Source: a virus. From it: DNA of 64,000 bases. The stretch lies in the IMG/VR virus record IMGVR_UViG_3300005253_000523, positions 1 to 64,000 of that record; one strand, 5' to 3'. Position 1 is the stretch's first letter. The number at the start of each line of letters is the position of its first letter. Shown here piece after piece: positions 7,742 through 15,804 of the stretch. Under the pieces are notes generated by a model. It saw nothing but the letters and a program-made list of their open reading frames with translations, did not search any database and was not told the DNA's origin. A program made the position numbers and the translations under genes.

Positions 7742-10105
7742 TCAATCCTCACGCAATTTCACGCGCCGCGCGAAACCACCCATGGAGAAGCCACGGAACT
7801 CTCCGCTCTTGATCTTCTTCCAGATCGACTTGTCGAGCACGTGATACATCACCAACCACGATCCCTTCTTAACTTTCTGTCCACCGATGGTCAAATTTAT
7901 GGGTGCGATGTAGCTCTCGAAGATCTCGACGACGCTGTTCACGTTCTTCCGATGCATCAGCCCACGGTTCTGGAACCTGGCCAGCCAACCATGCGCTGCC
8001 CTCTCGATGGTCACAGGCTTGACGGTATCCTCGTGTGCGTCGACCTCGTCCGGTTCGAGCACAATGCCAAGGACGATGTGCTTGTCCTCCTCGGCCTTGT
8101 CGATCGGAAGCATTCTGATCGTGTGACCATCAACGTCCTCGCGCTTCTCGGTCAGGATCACATCGGCCGGATCGATGCTGCCCTTCTCGATTGCTGCCAA
8201 CCTGGCGAGTTGCGTGGCTGGAGGCGCCGGTCCATTGCGTTGCTGCTCAGGCTTCCCCTGATCGGCCCAGAACTCACCGGGCATGATGCTGGTGAGTGAC
8301 TTGCCGTCGAGCTTCAAGCCGTGTGAATGGATCCCGTCGAATGCGGACGACATCACCTGCAGCTCGTGATCGTGACCACCGCCACCTTCGGTGGTCGTGA
8401 ATTCCTCTTCGTTGATCAGAACCTTGTGGACGTGCAGACCACTATCTGGAATCGTCTCGTTCGCAGTCGGCCGCGACATCGTGTGTTCGTGCTCGCCGTC
8501 TTCCTCGGTCACGACGCGCGTGCCATCAGCCAGAACGAATAAGTGAATGTGACGACCGTCGTTCTGGGTCTTCTTCGCTTCACGGATCAGGTTGTGAACG
8601 TGGACACCAGCCTCGGGCACCTGGTTCGGGAACCCCTTCAAGATTTTTTCCATGCTGCTGATCTTGATCAGCCTGCGCTCCTTGCTTGGCACGAGCGCGA
8701 GATCGAACAGCGGCATGTGATCACGGGTCGGTCTTGCCGATGCCTCGTGGAAGTGAACACGGCCACGGTGTTCCTCTGGTACCGATTCCTGCACGAACGA
8801 TTCGATGAGTTCTCGCGTCGCCGGATCGACGGGACCGTTGATGAGAATGCCGGCCGCGTCGACGACGATTGCGTTCGATCGCAAGACCATCGAATGTCCG
8901 AGGCTCTTGAGTAGCTCCTCCATCTTCGCGACGCGCTTGATGTTTTCACAGCGGCCAGTGCGTGAGTTGTAGCGTTTCCCGGGCGGACACTTCGGTTGGA
9001 TCTGCGCTGGCAACTTGCGACCACCAGGATCCAGCGACGGCGACGTGATCGTGTGCGACGCCTTGTTCTCCTTCGGTCGTCCGATGACTGCCTTCACGCC
9101 AGGCGCCAAGGTGATCGTCCGGAAAGATCCAGTCTGAAAATCCCCTGGATTCCGTTGCCGGAACCGGAAGCTGTTCGGCTTCTCGTCGACACCCTTGCCG
9201 TCGAATGTCGTTTTGAAATCGTTGTCCTTCAGCCACTGCCGCGCCTGCGCCAGCGAGAACTTCTCCTTGTCGAAAATGATCGTCTGGACTTCGGTGCTCG
9301 TGGGCTCCTGCTTGGCGACTCGCTTCGTCGCAAAGTTGCTGATCACGAAGGTCTTGTATGCCTTGTAGTTCCCACGACCATCGGGAACGGAATGTGAGAT
9401 CGCCTGGGTCTTGAAGTTTGATGGACCGGCGACGTCGTACGTGACGATGAACTTACTCTTCACGGTCTTGAGGAAGTTCCAGAACCCGTCGTGGTCGAAC
9501 TTCTTCTCGCCGACGTTCTGATCGGTCTTCACGTACGGTGGGTCCAGGAAGAACATCGTCGCCGGCCCGTCGAACTGCTTCATGACCTTGCGATAATCAG
9601 ACGAAAATACCTTGACGCCCTTGAGCCGCTCCTTGGCCTTCTCCAACCGATCCGGAACGGTGACGGTGGTACCGATCGCCGTGCGATCGATTCCGCCCTT
9701 CGGATTGCGCATGAAACCCATCCGTCGTGTCATCACTAACTTGTAGAAGCGCGTGATCTTTGTAGTCGGCGTGGACTTCTTCAACTGATTGAAGAGTTGC
9801 TCGGTCGCCTTCCAGCTCATCCGTTTCAGCGCAGCGAATTCGGCCGGCGTCATGTCACGGATGAACTTGAACGCCTCGGCGATGTCGGTGTCGAGATCGT
9901 TCAAGACCTCCGTCTCGACCTTGGTCTTGGCCCAGAACACAGCGGCACCACCAGCGAACGCTTCGACGTACGACTTGTGTTCCGGGAACAGCGGGATCAG
10001 ACGACCAGCCAGTCGCGACTTTCCTGCCGGCGATCCGAAGACCTGGGCACCGACGCGCTTCATCAGCTCGATGGCGTCAGGCGGAAGATCGTGCGGAGCG
10101 TTCAT
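7742..10105 (-). CDS. Fusion: Dam-type adenine methyltransferase + His-rich domain + XkdF-like prohead protease
   Basis: 787 residues if the ATG at 10105 is used, which overlaps the stop of the MuF gene (ATGA). Residues about 20-260 are a D12-class N6-adenine methyltransferase: EAFAGGAAVFW (48-58) is the SAM motif and DPPY (188-191) the catalytic motif. Residues about 283-347 hold a domain (QARQWLKDNDFKT, FRFRQRNP, IGRPKE) that I recall from phage protease fusions. Residues 450-595 contain seven H-x-H motifs (HFH, HVH, HIH, HEH, HVH, HDH, HSH). Residues about 673-787 match the XkdF-type protease: HIVLGIVLEPDEVDA, MHRKNVN, SWLVMYHV and RGFSMGG, where the Ser is the likely nucleophile. The protease would mature the prohead; the joined methylase is very unusual. 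No frameshift or stop separates the parts. Confidence 0.85.
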   Translation of the reverse strand: MNAPHDLPPDAIELMKRVGAQVFGSPAGKSRLAGRLIPLFPEHKSYVEAFAGGAAVFWAKTKVETEVLNDLDTDIAEAFKFIRDMTPAEFAALKRMSWKATEQLFNQLKKSTPTTKITRFYKLVMTRRMGFMRNPKGGIDRTAIGTTVTVPDRLEKAKERLKGVKVFSSDYRKVMKQFDGPATMFFLDPPYVKTDQNVGEKKFDHDGFWNFLKTVKSKFIVTYDVAGPSNFKTQAISHSVPDGRGNYKAYKTFVISNFATKRVAKQEPTSTEVQTIIFDKEKFSLAQARQWLKDNDFKTTFDGKGVDEKPNSFRFRQRNPGDFQTGSFRTITLAPGVKAVIGRPKENKASHTITSPSLDPGGRKLPAQIQPKCPPGKRYNSRTGRCENIKRVAKMEELLKSLGHSMVLRSNAIVVDAAGILINGPVDPATRELIESFVQESVPEEHRGRVHFHEASARPTRDHMPLFDLALVPSKERRLIKISSMEKILKGFPNQVPEAGVHVHNLIREAKKTQNDGRHIHLFVLADGTRVVTEEDGEHEHTMSRPTANETIPDSGLHVHKVLINEEEFTTTEGGGGHDHELQVMSSAFDGIHSHGLKLDGKSLTSIMPGEFWADQGKPEQQRNGPAPPATQLARLAAIEKGSIDPADVILTEKREDVDGHTIRMLPIDKAEEDKHIVLGIVLEPDEVDAHEDTVKPVTIERAAHGWLARFQNRGLMHRKNVNSVVEIFESYIAPINLTIGGQKVKKGSWLVMYHVLDKSIWKKIKSGEFRGFSMGGFARRVKLRED

Positions 10106-12255
10106 GGTCCGAAAGATAGTACCACCGGCTCGGTACGGCACAGCGGATGGAACGGTGGCAGGACTGCCCCGGCCTCGATCAGACGATCGGTAGCGTCTCC
10201 ACTTCCCTTATCAGCACCGTCCAGTGCTTCCTCAATCGCAGGGCCAGAGATCCACGGTTGGATCTGTCGAATTTGTTCAGGATTCTTCGCGTCGAGGAAA
10301 CGATCGATGTGCTTGCCAGCAGTCTCGACCGTGAATGTCTGACCAACCATTTGCTGGCAGTTGTGTACTACGACATCAGCAACGATGTACGTAGGATCAT
10401 CTCCCTCAATCTCCAGGTTATAGCAAGGCAGGGCCAGCTTGATCGGTTCAAGACGTAGGGGAATCCAACCAATCAGGCAGTCTGTTTCAACTTGCGACGC
10501 GTCCGTACACCAGCGAGCGCCATGATCAGGGTACGAGTAATGGCTTTGATCGGATCCCTTTTTAGATCGGCCTCTCGGATCCTCACAGCGATCCAGCCGT
10601 TGCGAATGATGGCTTCCTGTTTTGATTGGCTTATGACCCGCCCTTTTGTGGTGTGCCAATATATTCCATCCACCTCCAAGGCTATCGAACCAAGAATCAA
10701 GAAATCCACGGATCCATTTCCCGCTTGTACTTCCGCCTCGTATCGCAGACCGAGATATTTCAGGGTCTCCTCGACGGCCAACTCCGGATAGGTCGCCGCC
10801 GTACTTCGGCAGTAGCACGCCTTCGAACAGTAACGCTTGTTCAGCCCTTTGAATTCCCCGCCGCAATGCTGGCACAGTCGTGCTTGAGAATATGTCGCAC
10901 ATTTTCGCGAACAGTGTTCTCTTCGTTTTTGCAATAAAACCTCGACGGGCTTCAACCTGAATCTCTTGCTGCACCGCTTGCACCGAGTCCAGAGCGCTTC
11001 CGGTGGCAAACCTTTCCTTCCGGCCTTTCTGCGACATGCCAATGAACAGTGTCTCCAACTGCCTCTGAGGACTTCCGCTCTGCGCCTCTCGATGACCTTT
11101 CCGCAGTGTTCGCAGGCCGTCGTTAACCAGTAAATCTTTTTTTTGTGGCGATATTGGCACTCCCGACCGCAATACTTCTTCCTGTAGTATCTGGACGGAT
11201 GCGTTCGTATCGCTGCCCCGCAACCTACGCACTCTAACGAAATCGGCATCTGTTATCTCCCGAGCCGCCACCCAACCCCTAGCAGTCAGGATTTCGTGCT
11301 CTGGAGTGATCATAAATCGATGACCGAACGAATTACAGACAAACCAGTCCTCGTTCACCCGTCGTTTTGAAACAGCCTGCACACGCCGCTTGAATCCGTG
11401 CCCTGTCAGGATTTCTGTACCAGGCGTCACGTCTTCGATCGGCAGCTTGCCTCCACTACCCAGGGTCACAAGAGACCCTGGCGCAAAACATATCTGTCCA
11501 GTACGATCGTCATTGGGATTGGTCAGGCGATAGGTTATGACTCCGCCCTTCTGGAAGCCTTCGATCTTCGAGAAGGTCCGTCCCTGCTGGGCGGCCACGC
11601 TGGAGAGCTGCCGGAAGTAGAGTTCGGGATTGCCGGCGTACTGCGCGGGAATCGTCGGCGCGAATGAAGTGACACCACCAGGCACCAGACCGAACTCACG
11701 ACCGAGCACCGGACCCAGCTCTGCCGACGCCGCCCGGAAGCTCAGTCCCTGGTTGAGGATCACGTCCTCGGTCACGCCAGCGATACGCCGGCTGAGTTGC
11801 TCGCTGTAGAAGTCGCCGACCCAGAACACGTGATGGCGTCGGATCGCCTTGACGGTGCGCGTACTGCGCAATGAGAAGCTGAGCTGAACGCGCGCTTCAC
11901 GCTGGGTCAGCTTCAACGTCCGAGAGTAGATCCGCTTCACCAGACCCTCGGTGATCACCTTCTGTGGATTGGTCATCGGCGATGCCAATGGCGCCGCCAG
12001 ACGTTTCAAGAACGATGACATCGCCTTGCGAGAACTGTTCCCCGCCTTGCGATACGCGACCAGGCTGCCGGCGAGCGAACCACGTGCGGCACGCTTCCAG
12101 GATCGGTTGGTGAGTTCGGTGAGCTGCTTCTCCGTCTTGATCGTCATGCGACGGATGTTCGACTCCGCCTTCAATATCGCAGCCAGTGTGCTCTCAACTT
12201 CTTCCGACAACTCCATGAGCGTCGGTGTCGTGAGAGCGTCTAGATCAATCCTCAT
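10102..12255 (-). CDS. MuF-like minor head protein, interrupted by an intein
   Basis: 717 codons. The N-extein (1-255) is a helical, basic protein that ends with the MuF-type pattern TNPNDDRTGQI. The C-extein (85 residues) continues with CQQM and ends with LPPFHPLCRTEPV, the classic C-terminal MuF signature. Joined, the mature protein would be 340 residues and read RTGQI-CQQM. MuF proteins sit inside the head next to the portal and help DNA packaging or ejection. The start at 12255 overlaps the end of the portal gene by 11 bases. The intein covers 10360-11490 and itself contains an endonuclease gene in another frame. Confidence 0.88.
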   Translation of the reverse strand: MRIDLDALTTPTLMELSEEVESTLAAILKAESNIRRMTIKTEKQLTELTNRSWKRAARGSLAGSLVAYRKAGNSSRKAMSSFLKRLAAPLASPMTNPQKVITEGLVKRIYSRTLKLTQREARVQLSFSLRSTRTVKAIRRHHVFWVGDFYSEQLSRRIAGVTEDVILNQGLSFRAASAELGPVLGREFGLVPGGVTSFAPTIPAQYAGNPELYFRQLSSVAAQQGRTFSKIEGFQKGGVITYRLTNPNDDRTGQICFAPGSLVTLGSGGKLPIEDVTPGTEILTGHGFKRRVQAVSKRRVNEDWFVCNSFGHRFMITPEHEILTARGWVAAREITDADFVRVRRLRGSDTNASVQILQEEVLRSGVPISPQKKDLLVNDGLRTLRKGHREAQSGSPQRQLETLFIGMSQKGRKERFATGSALDSVQAVQQEIQVEARRGFIAKTKRTLFAKMCDIFSSTTVPALRRGIQRAEQALLFEGVLLPKYGGDLSGVGRRGDPEISRSAIRGGSTSGKWIRGFLDSWFDSLGGGWNILAHHKRAGHKPIKTGSHHSQRLDRCEDPRGRSKKGSDQSHYSYPDHGARWCTDASQVETDCLIGWIPLRLEPIKLALPCYNLEIEGDDPTYIVADVVVHNCQQMVGQTFTVETAGKHIDRFLDAKNPEQIRQIQPWISGPAIEEALDGADKGSGDATDRLIEAGAVLPPFHPLCRTEPVVLSFGP
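10360..11490 (-). mobile_element. Intein in the MuF-like gene
   Basis: 377 codons. The first residue is Cys (CFAPGSLVTLGSGG, block A), followed by EDVTPGTEILTGHGFK and the block B region with MITPEHEILTARGWV. The end has CYNLEIEGDDPTYIVAD (block F) and VVVHN (block G), followed by Cys as the first extein residue. All splicing residues look intact: Cys1, the TxxH-type block B (TPEH), the terminal His-Asn, and Cys+1. The roughly 250 codons between the blocks have no recognisable domain in this frame; in the +1 frame the same DNA encodes a complete endonuclease. Confidence 0.9.
10473..11249 (-). CDS. VSR-like homing endonuclease encoded out of frame inside the MuF intein
   Basis: 258 residues, ATG at 11249 with GGGAG 7 nt upstream. 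Four zinc-binding repeats of the type CxxC...(H/Y)CxxxC occupy about residues 7-150: CVGC/CGREC, CEHC/CSLAC, CKRC/CSRKC and CQHC/CSKAC. The C-terminal 100 residues form a VSR/PD-(D/E)XK-type nuclease: PELAVEETLKYLGL, GSVDFLI, ALEVDGIYWH and IIRNGWIAVRI. The layout of zinc-finger DNA binding plus VSR-like nuclease fits homing endonucleases. It reads in the +1 frame relative to the intein, starts after the N-terminal splicing blocks and stops before block F, so it lies entirely within the intein without touching the splicing motifs. Confidence 0.88.
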   Translation of the reverse strand: MPISLECVGCGAAIRTHPSRYYRKKYCGRECQYRHKKKIYWLTTACEHCGKVIERRRAEVLRGSWRHCSLACRRKAGRKGLPPEALWTRCKRCSKRFRLKPVEVLLQKRREHCSRKCATYSQARLCQHCGGEFKGLNKRYCSKACYCRSTAATYPELAVEETLKYLGLRYEAEVQAGNGSVDFLILGSIALEVDGIYWHTTKGRVISQSKQEAIIRNGWIAVRIREADLKRDPIKAITRTLIMALAGVRTRRKLKQTA

Positions 12256-15085
12256 TGTCGTCGAAGCGTTTCAGAATCTGCTGGTCGACTGACTTACGGA
12301 AGTTCTGCAGTTTCTCGATCATATCCTCAGCGATTTCTTCGGCGATCGTTTCACCATTCGGAACATCACCGGAAAGAATCTTGTCGACTTCGGCCTGGCT
12401 CGTTTTTGCGCCGACCTGAGCGAGCGCGAACTGCAACGAGTACGGCACATCGAGCTCGATGCCCTTGGGCTCCGGTCCGAAGTCTTCGCCGAACACATCC
12501 TTGCCGATGTTGTCTGCTCTGCGTGGTGTCATACCACCAGACTTCTCAAGGATGTTTGCCATCTTCACTAGGATCTCGTCGTCGGTGATATTCGGGTGCA
12601 TCGACTTGAACGCATGGAATCGAGCCTTCCATCGGGTCATCACGAATCGATTGAACAACTCGTCGTCGTCAGCACGGTCAGGACCGAAGACCTGCTCGTC
12701 GCCGACGCGCTTCGAGACGGCTGCCGTCGAACGGTTGTAGTCTTCGGAGTTACCCGAGATCAGGACGCGGCCATTTCGACGAGTGACCAGCATGCCATTG
12801 GGCACCGTGAAGCAGGACACCTTACCCTTGTACGGGACACGTGAAATCTGTTTCTTTTGCAACAGATGACGCTGATCACGATGACCGTTGCTTACCCAGA
12901 TTGTCGACCATCCCTCTTCACTACGATCTACCTGACGAGTGGTGAGCGCAATACCAAGACGAACACAAATCTCGTGGAGCTGATCGTTCAATAACTTCGA
13001 AGTCGTACCGTATGTGAATGATCCTTCGCTACCCATCGCGGGACGACTACCATCGCCATCGATCATTGCATCGAGTAATACCTGAAGCTGATCGGCCTCA
13101 ACGCCGAGAACCCAACGAGGCAGACATTTATTCTTGGCGCCATGACCGCAACTATCACGGAGCCATCGCCACATCCCAACGTGACAGGCGCTGATATTCA
13201 ACTGACCGGGATGCGATTCGCAGACCCCTACTTTGAAACTCATCTCCTTAAGAGTCCGGATCATGTCATCCGCAACTTCACCAACATTTTGAGACAGGTT
13301 GAATGGACCAGGCGTTTCGGTCGTACTCCCCTCGCTGACAAAATAACCAAGGAACTTTAAGAATGTCGTGCCGTCGACGTTCCAACCTTCGCGATCCTCA
13401 TAGCGTTCTAGATCGCGGGTAGGATTTTTGCTCGGCTTATCAGGATGCCAGGTATTATTCGGATCGTTTCGCGGTACCTCGAAGGCTTCGTAATAGCGAC
13501 CGCGCCAAGATGCCGAGACAGGGATTTCCAAACAACCACCACCATTGCCACCACGAACATTCTGAAGATCACCGGCTTCACAAAATCTCCACGGGCGCTC
13601 AGGCCAAGCACTAGCAGCCGTTGGTCGCGTCCACATTCGATGGTTCGGCGTGACCAGTGCATCAATGCCACGGTTCTTCAAGTGAATCAGTTCGCCGTCA
13701 TAGTCGTACTGATGGCGGGCAGTCGGGACTTGATACTCAACTTCTCCGGTCGCAGCGTTGTAGGTTGCAAGAGCCTGCTGCGAACTAATCTCGTCGTACT
13801 TCTGCCAACCACGGTCGGTCAAATACTCCGTATCGGATGAGCTACAACGCCCCACGAAGATCGGCGGCAGGCGGAAGCTCTGGCGGATCTTGTCGCGGTT
13901 GTTCTTGTCGTACTCCAACCACAGCTCGTCCCTCTGCTGGTGTGGCTTGGTCGGCTCGATCCGAATCTTGAACGCAGTCGGATTCGGATTGCCCTCATCC
14001 ATCGGCTCACCTTCGAGGATGATCATCGAGCTGTAATTTGCCTCCTGTTGCAGCGACTCGATGAACTCAGTTACGCGCTTAACGCTACCATCGGTGAGCG
14101 TTCCGTTCTCGACGATGAGAAATAACGACGGGACTGCGTTGTTAGACAGCGTGTTGAAGTTCAGCTCCTGCGCCTTGCGACTGCCGAAGAACTCGAAGAT
14201 CGCTCCAATCCATTCGGGAACGCCGTAAGAAGAGTGCGGCGAATAGATTTTGTGATGGAGAACGCTGGTGGCGCGCATCGGAAACTCGATTGGTTTTTCA
14301 TTCGTGCCGTATTCACCGGTCGTGAAGTCGAGATCCCGTGGATCGCCCGCCTCCTTGAAGAATCGGATCCTCTCCGCGCGGATCTGAACGTAACGCCGAA
14401 AGCGCGAGAGCATCTTGACATTGCCGATCGTCAGATCCTCATTGATCACTGGCACGTCGATGACAACTGGATCACGCTCCAGAGAAGTCATGCGAACCGT
14501 ATGCGCATGGATGTGACCGAGTCCAACGAGTTCGCGGTTGGGTGCATCGATCAGTTCCATGTAGCCATTGCCCGTCTGGACCTTGTCGTGCTTGATGCGC
14601 GCACGGATCTCTGTGAGAGACAGCTTCGGATGGACCGCCGATAGTCGAGTACTCAGCCGGGCCTTCTCCGTGTTGATCTCGGTCTCGAATTTCGATCGGA
14701 TCTTCTCGTTGCGCAGGAGCATCGACTCCTTCAATCGGTGGCCGAACTTCACAGTGTTCGTGACCATCGTGCGAATGTTCTGGCCCAGCTCGTTGCTGTT
14801 ATCCATGGCCAGCGCGAGGAAACTCAAGTCGTAGGGTGGATCGATGACGGTGGCGCGGCCTTCGATCTTCGTGTGAAAGAGATCGTCCTCCTCACTCGAT
14901 GCGTGGCCAAGACTGCGTCCGCCTTCCGGAACCTGCGGCAGCCCATCCTGCTTCTCGATCTTCCGCAGTCCCTCACGAGGACTGATGATCGTCGCCCTGA
15001 GAACCTGATGGTGGCGCTTGCCAGACTTGTCGACGACTTCGACTGGCAGTGTGCGGACGGTTTCGGCGGTAGCGTCTTTGGCCAT
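12245..15085 (-). CDS. Portal protein, interrupted by a LAGLIDADG intein
   Basis: The gene starts at ATG 15085; a GTG nine bases upstream (15094) is in frame but less likely. The N-extein (about 413 residues) has a portal-type body: LDFTTGEYGT, TSVLHHKIYSPHSSYGVPEWIGA, LNFNTLSNNAVPSLFL and QSFRLPPIFVGR. The C-extein (167 residues) continues SEDYNRSTA. The join IFVGR-SEDYN is a conserved place in portals of this type. The portal is the DNA entry ring at the head vertex and docks TerL. It sits between small virion genes and MuF, as in many phage head operons. The intein occupies 12749-13846. Confidence 0.88.
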   Translation of the reverse strand: MAKDATAETVRTLPVEVVDKSGKRHHQVLRATIISPREGLRKIEKQDGLPQVPEGGRSLGHASSEEDDLFHTKIEGRATVIDPPYDLSFLALAMDNSNELGQNIRTMVTNTVKFGHRLKESMLLRNEKIRSKFETEINTEKARLSTRLSAVHPKLSLTEIRARIKHDKVQTGNGYMELIDAPNRELVGLGHIHAHTVRMTSLERDPVVIDVPVINEDLTIGNVKMLSRFRRYVQIRAERIRFFKEAGDPRDLDFTTGEYGTNEKPIEFPMRATSVLHHKIYSPHSSYGVPEWIGAIFEFFGSRKAQELNFNTLSNNAVPSLFLIVENGTLTDGSVKRVTEFIESLQQEANYSSMIILEGEPMDEGNPNPTAFKIRIEPTKPHQQRDELWLEYDKNNRDKIRQSFRLPPIFVGRCSSSDTEYLTDRGWQKYDEISSQQALATYNAATGEVEYQVPTARHQYDYDGELIHLKNRGIDALVTPNHRMWTRPTAASAWPERPWRFCEAGDLQNVRGGNGGGCLEIPVSASWRGRYYEAFEVPRNDPNNTWHPDKPSKNPTRDLERYEDREGWNVDGTTFLKFLGYFVSEGSTTETPGPFNLSQNVGEVADDMIRTLKEMSFKVGVCESHPGQLNISACHVGMWRWLRDSCGHGAKNKCLPRWVLGVEADQLQVLLDAMIDGDGSRPAMGSEGSFTYGTTSKLLNDQLHEICVRLGIALTTRQVDRSEEGWSTIWVSNGHRDQRHLLQKKQISRVPYKGKVSCFTVPNGMLVTRRNGRVLISGNSEDYNRSTAAVSKRVGDEQVFGPDRADDDELFNRFVMTRWKARFHAFKSMHPNITDDEILVKMANILEKSGGMTPRRADNIGKDVFGEDFGPEPKGIELDVPYSLQFALAQVGAKTSQAEVDKILSGDVPNGETIAEEIAEDMIEKLQNFRKSVDQQILKRFDDNED
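12749..13846 (-). mobile_element. LAGLIDADG intein in the portal gene
   Basis: 366 codons. It begins with Cys (CSSSDTEYLTDRGW, block A), has block B near ALVTPNHRMW, and two dodecapeptide motifs of an in-frame LAGLIDADG endonuclease: FLKFLGYFVSEGS and LQVLLDAMIDGDGS. It ends with VSCFTVPNGMLVTRRNGRVLISGN, with Ser as the first C-extein residue. The C-terminal residues are Gly-Asn instead of the usual His-Asn, a tolerated variation. Both acidic residues of the dodecapeptides (E and D) are present, so the endonuclease may be active. Confidence 0.9.
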
Positions 15086-15106
15086 GTCACCCACTCAGAT
15101 GGGTGA

Positions 15107-15340
15107 TTAGCCCTTCTTTGTTTTGATCGTCGCGGAAGCGATGTCGTGCAGGGCAGCGTAGTCCGTGTCCGTGATACCCGCGTCCGCGTCGAGCTTCGCG
15201 TTGACCGCGTTGTTCGTGGCCCGCATCGTCTCGAAGTCGTCGGCGACATCCCGCATGGCCGTGGCCAGAGTCGGAGTGCCGGATCCCTGCGGCGTGATGC
15301 CAGCGAGGCCCTCGCCGAAATTCGATTTGATTATTGCCAT
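15107..15340 (-). CDS. Small virion-type protein
   Basis: 77 residues, ATG at 15340 behind AAGG. The sequence TPTLATAMRDVADDFE and the Asp-rich DADAGITDTDYAALHDIA recall short proteins encoded beside portal or fibre genes of phages. A minor structural role is likely from position; no catalytic motif is visible. Confidence 0.7.
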   Translation of the reverse strand: MAIIKSNFGEGLAGITPQGSGTPTLATAMRDVADDFETMRATNNAVNAKLDADAGITDTDYAALHDIASATIKTKKG

Positions 15341-15380
15341 GGGTGCCTTCTGGTCAGGGGTTCAGTTCAGCTCATCAACC

Positions 15381-15737
15381 CTATGGGTTGACGGGCTCGG
15401 GACCACCCCAGGCTTCCCAGGCGAGATCCTCGGTGGTGGTGTCGTTGATATCGGCCAGAACAGGAATGCGGAAGCCCGGATTTCCTGCGCTGTCGGCAGC
15501 CAGGATTGTCACTCCGCCCGTGGCGAGTGTGGTCACTGTGCCTGCCGCGACAGTCTTCTTGTTGCGCTCGGGATTGGCGGAATCACCGAGACCCGGAAAC
15601 CGTTCCACGGTCGCGAGATTGGTGACGTTGAACACCTTGACGGTGTGGGGCTCGAAGCCAAGGCTGCGAACATCGATGATCGCGTTCGTCGCCTTCAGGC
15701 GACCTGACTTGTGCTGAAGTCCGTTGCTCGATGACAT
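15381..15737 (-). CDS. Small virion-type protein, possible head decoration
   Basis: 118 residues with a good ribosome site (AAGGAGA before ATG 15737). Predicted beta-rich: HTVKVFNVTNLATVERF, VAAGTVTTLATGGVTI and FRIPVLADIND. It lies between terL and the portal gene. Such beta-rich small proteins are often head decoration or completion proteins, but I cannot name the family. Confidence 0.65.
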   Translation of the reverse strand: MSSSNGLQHKSGRLKATNAIIDVRSLGFEPHTVKVFNVTNLATVERFPGLGDSANPERNKKTVAAGTVTTLATGGVTILAADSAGNPGFRIPVLADINDTTTEDLAWEAWGGPEPVNP

Positions 15738-15804
15738 TCGTCGTCTCCTTGGTGGATACCGTCCGAGGTAACTAGTGGGACTCTATGGTTGCCGCGCTGC
15801 CCTG

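Noticed and set aside
7023-7844. Plus-strand Ser/Pro/Ala repeat frame
   Set aside because: Exact antisense of the low-complexity scaffold repeat.
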